Of a DNA stretch of 64,000 nt, positions 57,974 through 64,000 are shown one piece after another. Each line of letters opens with the position of its first letter. Position 1 is the stretch's first letter. The notes beneath the pieces are model-generated. The model worked only from the letters and a program-made list of their open reading frames with translations, was not told the DNA's origin and did no database searches. This DNA is from Rostrohypoxylon terebratum (Eukaryota; Ascomycota; Sordariomycetes; Xylariales; Hypoxylaceae): contig MU385873.1 in the NCBI GenBank assembly GCA_022497145.1, positions 62,001 to 126,000 of the forward strand, written 5' to 3'. The position numbers and the translations under genes are program-made.

Positions 57974-58836
57974 TCCCACTATGGCCGTTGAGGACCATGC
58001 CCTTTTCTTCTACCCCAGGCGGTTTATTCGGCATGCCCTTTCCTTTCAGTCGAGAAACATAATATATTTGTGCAGGACTTTTTTTTTCGTCGACAAACTA
58101 ATGATTATTTTCGACCCCACCGCCTGGGGACTTCGTTAGAGTATCTAGAAGGCACCGCACACGGCGTTTGATTGCCTTTCGTCAGATGGCTCCAGTGTCA
58201 CCGCCTAATACTTGACGTCCATCAGAGACGTTCGTACATACTTGGATGAGGCAATTTCAGAGACGACTGAAGAGAAAATGCTTTGATTTGCATATGAAGA
58301 GAGAACGCGTTCAGGATTCTCGGGCAGACGACGCCAATGATTGTGATGAAGCAACAATTCCATAGATATGGGACATTGAAAATTCCCACACAAATGAAGA
58401 AAGATTCGTTGGCAATGATAACCGATGATAGCCCAATTTATGATTTATCCGATAACGTGATTGGTATCAATAATCGATGTGCAAACTATGGAGGCTCCAG
58501 CTTCCATCCGATATTCTTGGTCACGTCGCCCCTGCCACAAGTGTTGCTTAAAACCCCAACAGGAAATTACATTCTTACTAAATTGCTCAACCTAGATTAG
58601 GTATCTTTCTCTTTATTAACCTTAAAGGCTCTCAGTCAATCAGTCAAAAATCTCTCTAACCCGGATGCCTTCAATCACGAACCTACACCAACACCTCAAC
58701 ACTTTCTAGGGTTGTCCTAGGAATCTGCTTCTGATACGAATAGAATCACCTATATTTATTCATATATACTATCCATAACTTTGACCCTATATCATAACCT
58801 GAGATCTTCATCATTTCTGCTGATCAGGACACAAAC
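57974..58836. other. Intergenic, no gene
   Basis: It holds the GH72 3' flank and the promoter of the Cys-rich gene. Short frames are unrecognisable. Confidence 0.5.
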
Positions 58837-59804
58837 ATGCCCCAAGAAACTGTTCAACAACCCGCCCACGCTCCAACTTCTAACCCCAATCCTACCACTA
58901 CTACCACTGTCACTGACCCTCACTGCGCAAGTCATAGTCGCAGACCCTGGGGCGTGGGCAACAAGAAAGGCATCAAGGCTTGGTTCGACTGGCACCGCTA
59001 GTGTCCGTTCCAGGAGCGACCGAAGCTGCGCTGGGCCTTTCTCATCGGACTCGTCGTCCTCGTTGTCGCCGTGCTGATCACCGGCGTCGTTTTCACCGTC
59101 TACTACGACGCCATGTATTACTCCAGCGGCGCCTTCCTGCTCCACCACGATGAAACGGAGAACACGATGGTTCCGCGCGACGACGTCTTCATGGTCGGAG
59201 TAGCTAGAGATGATCTCACGTGCGGTAGCGATACCGGAGGAGGTTGCGAGGCATATGGCCATCCGGTTCGTGGCTCCTTTCCCCTAGTGTCTATATCCTA
59301 CTTTTTGTTCTTGATAGATATCTCGCCACTCTACAAAGCTGTGTAGCTATGTGAGAGAATATCAGGAAGACTGACTAACAGCACTCCTAGAACATATGCT
59401 GCCCCGTCGGCATGACCTGCAAGAAAAGCAGCTTCTCCCCCTCGGGCGTCTTCTGCTGCTGGCCGAGTTCCAAGTGCGTCGCTAGCCCCGAGCTCCCGCC
59501 CCTCTGCAGCAGCCACACGACCGCCTGCAACCGCACCATCGGCGGCGGCTGCTGCCTCCACAATATGGACTGCGCCAAGGCGGGCTGCATCAAGACGTAC
59601 CTCGCGGCGCCCGGGTTCAAAACCACGAAGGCGACTACGCTGATGACGACCGCGGCTCCGGCCCCGTCTGGCACGACGACGCAGGGCGGCGTCGTTGTTA
59701 CGACGGTTAAGATGGCGGAGCTGGCGCAGAGCGACGCTGCGGTCGCGGGCGTCAAGCCCGGGTTCGGGTACACTAGCTGTCCGGAGTTGGAGGTGTGCGC
59801 GTAG
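58837..59804 (+). CDS. Cys-rich type II membrane protein, in-frame TAG or unusual intron near N-terminus
   Basis: The frame from ATG 58837 runs 54 codons to a TAG at 58999-59001, and continues in the same frame as CPFQERPKLRWAFLIGL. A 48-nt frame-neutral intron (58954..59001, GTGGGC to CTAG) would remove the stop and give 264 aa with exons 58837..58953, 59002..59265, 59391..59804. A span of about 22 hydrophobic residues (AFLIGLVVLVVAVLITGVVFTV) follows the Pro/Thr-rich cytoplasmic part. The ectodomain has about 16 Cys in pairs (CGSDTGGGC, NICCPVGMTC, GVFCCWPSSKC, GGGCCLHNMDC), then a Thr/Ala-rich stalk. The arrangement suggests a disulfide-rich surface protein; function unknown. The skipped stretch (KAWFDWHR) looks coding, so a nonsense allele is the main alternative. 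Confidence 0.6.
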
Positions 59805-61412
59805 GGAAGCGCGATCGTGGTCGCGTATGCTATGGTCTTAAGGTGCGGTTGAGGTGAGAATGTGTGGACGAGGGGATTAGGGGTTTGAGCTCGGTAGGCC
59901 TCAATAGTGTCCGGTGGGGAAGAGGTAGGTGGTGGGTGGCACAGGGGACTATCTGCCCGGCAAGTTTCTTAGACTGTATCATGTTCTGCGTATGCCTTTT
60001 TACAGTGAAAAATAAGTTAGTAGGTATGGCTACAGCAAATCCTGAAAAACAAATACGAATTATAACTCCCAATATTGCGATAGCTTAATGTGAAATTCTA
60101 AAAAAGTGTATACTGTGAATTGGAACTGTGACACAATAGGCTTATTTGACTGAAATGTGGCATAATGTGATAGCAATTATAATTATGGCCTGATAGGACT
60201 AAAGACAAATTCAATTGACTCTATGGAACGTATGGATATTTGACGAGTCGCCGACGTTTAGGTTGAGTCTCAGGATGTAAGGCTGTCAATACCTACTGAT
60301 ACAACAGGAAATGGAAGTATGATGAGATGTATGAACAACAATAGGTAGCCTTTAGCCTGTAGTAATTAGGTAGGCAATCATGGTGTACGCAACCGTTTCG
60401 AATATCCTGGGAAGTAGTATAGTATGGTTACAGCACATAAAGTGATAATTCACCACGAACTCGTCAAAGGTGAATCGATCGTTGCAAAAGGGCTACTCGA
60501 TCGCCACCCGATACATCGGAATGAACCTATCAACTCACCTCCACTCTGTCGGTAGTCTTTGTTTCGTTTCCCGGGGGCAGATGTGAAACGGGAAGGATTC
60601 GGAAATGATGTGATGGCATTCGCAACAACAGTTGCCGACAATGTGGCCCCCAACTGAATCCTTCATAGGTACGCTGTTGGTGCTAACCGACCTATCTATC
60701 GTCTCGTGTGGGGGGACATGACACCGTTGTGATTGCTTCCCCAGATAACAAAGTCGAATTGTCAGGATTTCTAAACGTGCCATCTCTGAATGATCGTCTT
60801 ATGTCTATTTTCCGTGAAATACTAATATTTGAGACTCAGAGCCGGATGCTCAGGTTCTCGAGAGGGGTTACTGAAATCACGACGAATTCGTGTCATGTAA
60901 GTGAATCCTACTCTCGCTAGGCTGTATGCAAGTTGAGATAAGGTTGGCAGAGCCTCGATGTAGCCAAGCAAGGATGCAGCTGTACTCTGCGAGGGGGTGC
61001 GGCATATTTGCAGTCATTCTCATGCCTCACTCCAAAGCCGAAAGGAACGTGATTCATACACTTGCCCGGATTCCTCTTCGCCGGCCCTTTACTGCTGCCT
61101 GCATGGTGACATTCGCAATGTGATCGTATCGGGATGAAGACATGGCTACTACCCACACCATATGTCGTTAGTTATCCCATATCCGAGAGTTTTTGGTATA
61201 AGTCGTTACATCACCCTCCTGACTAAGTGATTGTTCTGTAGTATTCCCACTATTATTCTTCCATCTGATAATCTCGCTAAGCCTCCACGACTTTCGGGGT
61301 AAGATGGTTATTACTCGGGCCATGTAGACAAATGTGTTGGGTGATATTGAAAGTAGGCGCAGCGTCGAACGCTGGATCTTGTCGACCTTCTTCCGACTAG
61401 AATCGCCACAGA
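59805..61412. other. Intergenic, no supported gene
   Basis: No frame with recognisable features. The frames just upstream of 61413 do not extend the RGS protein. Confidence 0.55.
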
Positions 61413-62882
61413 ATGTTGCTACCGTTTTATCGCAAGGCCGGCTTCGAGAGCCAGACTGGAGAATCTCGGGCAGAGTCTCAGTTGTTTTCCTACTTGAGAA
61501 AAATAAGGTTCTTCCAGACGAATATCCCACCGAGGCTCTCCTTCGAGGAGATCGTCAGGAACAAGACCTACTCGGTAAGTCTATATCATATGATTCTGTA
61601 TATCAACACTAACATATCTTAGCCATGTTCCCTAAATGACTTCATGGACTATTTGGTATACGTGGAGCATAATGCGGAAAATCTTCAGTTCTTCCTATGG
61701 TTCTGTGGCTATGTCGAGAAATGGAGTCAATTGCCCGAGTCAGAGAGGGAACGATCTCCAGCGTGGGGAGTACGCAAGAGGACAAACGTCCGGCCACATT
61801 CGCGGTCGGAAAAGTTGGGAGAGAGCGCGGATAAGCTAAATCGCATACTCGTGATCTTGGATCGAGGGACAACAACGGCCGAACAAGCAGCATCGACGGA
61901 GGAGCCAGATTCCAAAAAAGAGAATGCGGATAAGAACCTTTTAATGCTGCAAACACCAGCAACTGGAACAGGGATGAAAGAGGAAGGCCAGAAGGATTGG
62001 CAATGGCAGCCTTGTAAGTCGGGCTGAATCTACCCCCAGATATCGTGACCTATCCCATTACTGACGTCGAAAGTCTCTTCCCAATCTTTCCGGGACGAAG
62101 CCACGCAAGCAGCTCGGCATTATATCTTGACCTCTGGGCCACGAAAGTTGAGCCTAACGTATCAGGACCGGACCTCTTGTATGCATGCCCTGCAGCATAC
62201 CACACATCCGTCTGCTTTCCTGCCAGCCTTCTTGGCTGCTGAGAAGACGCTGCGAGAACGGAGTCATCCCAAATTTGTCTATTGGAGCATTCGTAACAGC
62301 AATAACCCGCGGGTTTTATTTGCTAGAGTGTCTAGTATCCTCTTGCTTTCCCTGGGCTTTGTGTTGGACGTCATCATGATCCTCTCCAACTTCCATCGCC
62401 TAGCTCGATTATCTGCAGTACCTTTCTGGTACATTGGACTTTACGTCCTACTGATAGAAGGGCGTGGGATTAGCATCAGGCTATACATGGACCGCAAACG
62501 CCACCTGCGCCCTTGGGAACAAATTGAAACCCCGGGCTCCGAAGACACACAACCAAAGGTATCGGCTAGCCAGACAGAGGCATTGAAGTCGACAGATACT
62601 TCTGGTAACAAAAAGCAAGACACGGCACGGATCGAACCGCCGGCAAAAGCAAGTATGCAACCTTTAGGCCCAGCCAATAACTTTGGAGAAGAGGCGTGGT
62701 TCATAGCGTATCAGAGGAAGCCATTCTGGGAGAAGGTATTCGACGTTTCTGTCGTGAACCGTAATAGGCACCTGAGGTCTTTGCAGGATAGGGCCGTTTT
62801 TACCTCATTACTGTGGGCAAGTTTCTTAATGGTGGCGCTTACGGTTGGCTCTGTGTTGATACCCTCTGGTAACTTTTATTGA
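61413..62882 (+). CDS. RGS-domain protein with C-terminal transmembrane spans
   Basis: Three exons, 61413..61574, 61623..62013, 62074..62882, give 453 aa. The RGS box begins at about residue 43 (LSFEEIVRN, then CSLNDFMDYLVYVEHNAENLQFFLWFCGY), is split by a charged insert of about 80 residues (about 100-180), and resumes with QSFRDEATQAARHYI and QDRTSCMHALQHTTHPSAF. Three hydrophobic spans follow (SSILLLSLGFVLDVIMIL, WYIGLYVLLIEG, LLWASFLMVALTVGSVLI), with a linker containing EEAWFIAYQRKPFWEKVFD. RGS domains accelerate GTP hydrolysis by G-alpha; membrane-anchored forms of this type occur in filamentous fungi. The 7TM rhodopsin-domain protein elsewhere in the window is not linked to it by sequence evidence. 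Confidence 0.85.
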
Positions 62883-63305
62883 GTAATTGGGACCATTGTA
62901 CTGCTGTAGTTGTAGAGGTGAGATGAGAAGGTGTGAGGACGCTGGATGTAATACATAAATGAAAGACACGTGCATAATTATTAATTATACCACATGATAT
63001 TATTTTATGCATTTTATACAATGATTAGCTCCTGGGGGAACCTTTCCTTCGACCCACTACCCCGAATTTTGACCGCGATTCAGGGACATGATCTTTGTGT
63101 TACGTGACGTGGTTATCTTCGCTTTCATTATCTTTCTTATCCAACTTCGCCTTACATATTACATTTTACATAGTGCTTCGCTCAAGCTGGACTACGAGTG
63201 ATCTGGTGCTAGACTTTGATGCTATACCCGTAGCAAACACATTATTGACATCCATGCATATCCCGACCTAGTCCGGTTACGACTCAGCTGTAGTAGTTTC
63301 TAAAT
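62883..63305. promoter_or_regulatory. Spacer and promoter of the transporter gene
   Basis: About 420 bases between an RGS-TM stop and the transporter start, with no coding frame. It presumably contains the transporter promoter; no definite binding site is seen. Confidence 0.4.
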
Positions 63306-64000
63306 ATGGCTACCTCAGCGGAGGCTCCGTTGATCTCGCATCGAGACGATGAACTAGACGATGATTCCCACTCCGAACTCGAACACAATGAACACGTGAG
63401 CGCCGAGTGGCCGGCGGGTCGGCCGGGGCTTTTTATGTGGCTTTTGACTCTGTCGGCCGGCATTAGTGGGCTCTTATTCGGATGCAAGTAATTCCTACTC
63501 TCATATACATGCCCAACCGCTTACACGTAGAAGACGACACAGGAGTCATCTCGGCCACCTTAGTATCCATAGGCACATCGCTATCCGACCGAACGTTGAA
63601 CTCCCTCGATAAATCCATCATTACTTCGTGTACCTCGCTGTTTGCCCTCATCGCATCCCCGATCTCCTCCGTCCTAGCCGACCACTTCGGTCGAAAGCCC
63701 GTAATATTGCTATCGGATCTACTCTTCGTATTCGGTGCCTTGGTGCAGGCTTTCAGCTATAAGGTATGGGGTATGGTACTTGGGAGATCGATAGTAGGAG
63801 CTGCCGTGGGTGCCGCAAGTTTTGTCACACCAATGTATATCGCCGAGCTTGCTCCTCCGGCTCACCGTGGTAGACTAGTGACGATGAATTCTATGTCAGT
63901 CACACTAGGCCAAGTCGTAGCTTACGTGATTGGTTGGATGTTCGCTGAGCATGGTGACCCTGCTACGGGATGGAGATGGATGGTCGGTTTGGGCGCTCTG
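63306..64000 (+). CDS. Sugar/myo-inositol-type MFS transporter (partial, runs off the right edge)
   Basis: Exon 1 is 63306..63483; exon 2 starts at 63534 and is open to the end of the window. The intron begins GCAAGT and ends AAG, a GC-AG intron; only this choice gives GLLFGYDTGVISATL, the canonical TM1 motif of the sugar-porter family. Further motifs are DHFGRKPVIL (the loop 2-3 signature, G-R-K) and MYIAELAPPAHRGRLVTMNSMSVTLGQ (the PESP-like loop and TM4). A 45-residue acidic N-terminus precedes TM1, as in Itr1-type inositol transporters. About 225 residues are seen, roughly the first six membrane spans. The call to inositol over hexose rests on overall resemblance and is tentative. Confidence 0.88.

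Overview
The window is nuclear DNA from a filamentous ascomycete (Pezizomycotina, most likely Sordariomycetes; order not resolved). The evidence is single-gene transcription units on both strands, short 50-80 nt GT-AG introns with CTNAY-like branch points, and families restricted to or expanded in these fungi: a PARP-UBE2Q fusion, a fungal rhodopsin-domain 7TM protein, an AsaB/CmcJ-type oxygenase, an HNH_2 nuclease, an RGS protein with C-terminal membrane spans and a GH72 glucanosyltransferase. Long gene-poor spacers carry a recurrent CCTAGGTA-type palindromic motif. I saw no rRNA, tRNA, CRISPR, transposase or reverse-transcriptase gene.

Layout. 1-4827 is gene-poor. 4828-10273 holds a 1701-aa WD40 protein with a very long disordered tail. 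12303-19487 is a housekeeping block: PIG-H/Gpi15 (+), Deg1/Pus3 (-), an atypical CaaX small GTPase (+), RNA polymerase III stalk subunit Rpc17 (-) and a Cog7-like protein (-). 21408-25971 has the PARP + UBE2Q-type E2 fusion and a 99-aa one-pass membrane protein. 27208-28633 is the rhodopsin-domain receptor-like protein (-). 31525-36781 has an Sds3-like Rpd3L subunit (+), a lone AsaB/CmcJ-like oxygenase (-) and an HNH nuclease with an in-frame stop (-). 37671-42767 is a 1698-aa AT-hook protein (+). 43547-48194 has proteasome lid subunit Rpn6 (-) and a kinase-like protein lacking the catalytic Asp (-). 51181-54468 has a membrane-anchored short-chain dehydrogenase and ribosome-biogenesis factor Sof1 (both -). 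56568-64000 is surface and signalling: GH72 Gel/Gas enzyme, a Cys-rich type II membrane protein with an in-frame TAG, an RGS-TM protein, and a sugar/inositol transporter that runs off the right edge.

The genes do not form one pathway. Most are unrelated housekeeping or regulatory loci; the right 8 kb is enriched for cell-surface functions. There is no backbone synthase, so no secondary-metabolite cluster can be claimed despite the oxygenase and the SDR. The points most worth following are the PARP-E2 fusion, two loci with in-frame stops in otherwise intact frames (each could be a nonsense allele or a frame-neutral intron), the catalytically compromised kinase and GTPase, a GC-AG intron, and a start codon that stands alone before an intron. 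Gene models were built by hand from reading-frame continuity and splice consensus; no homology search was run.
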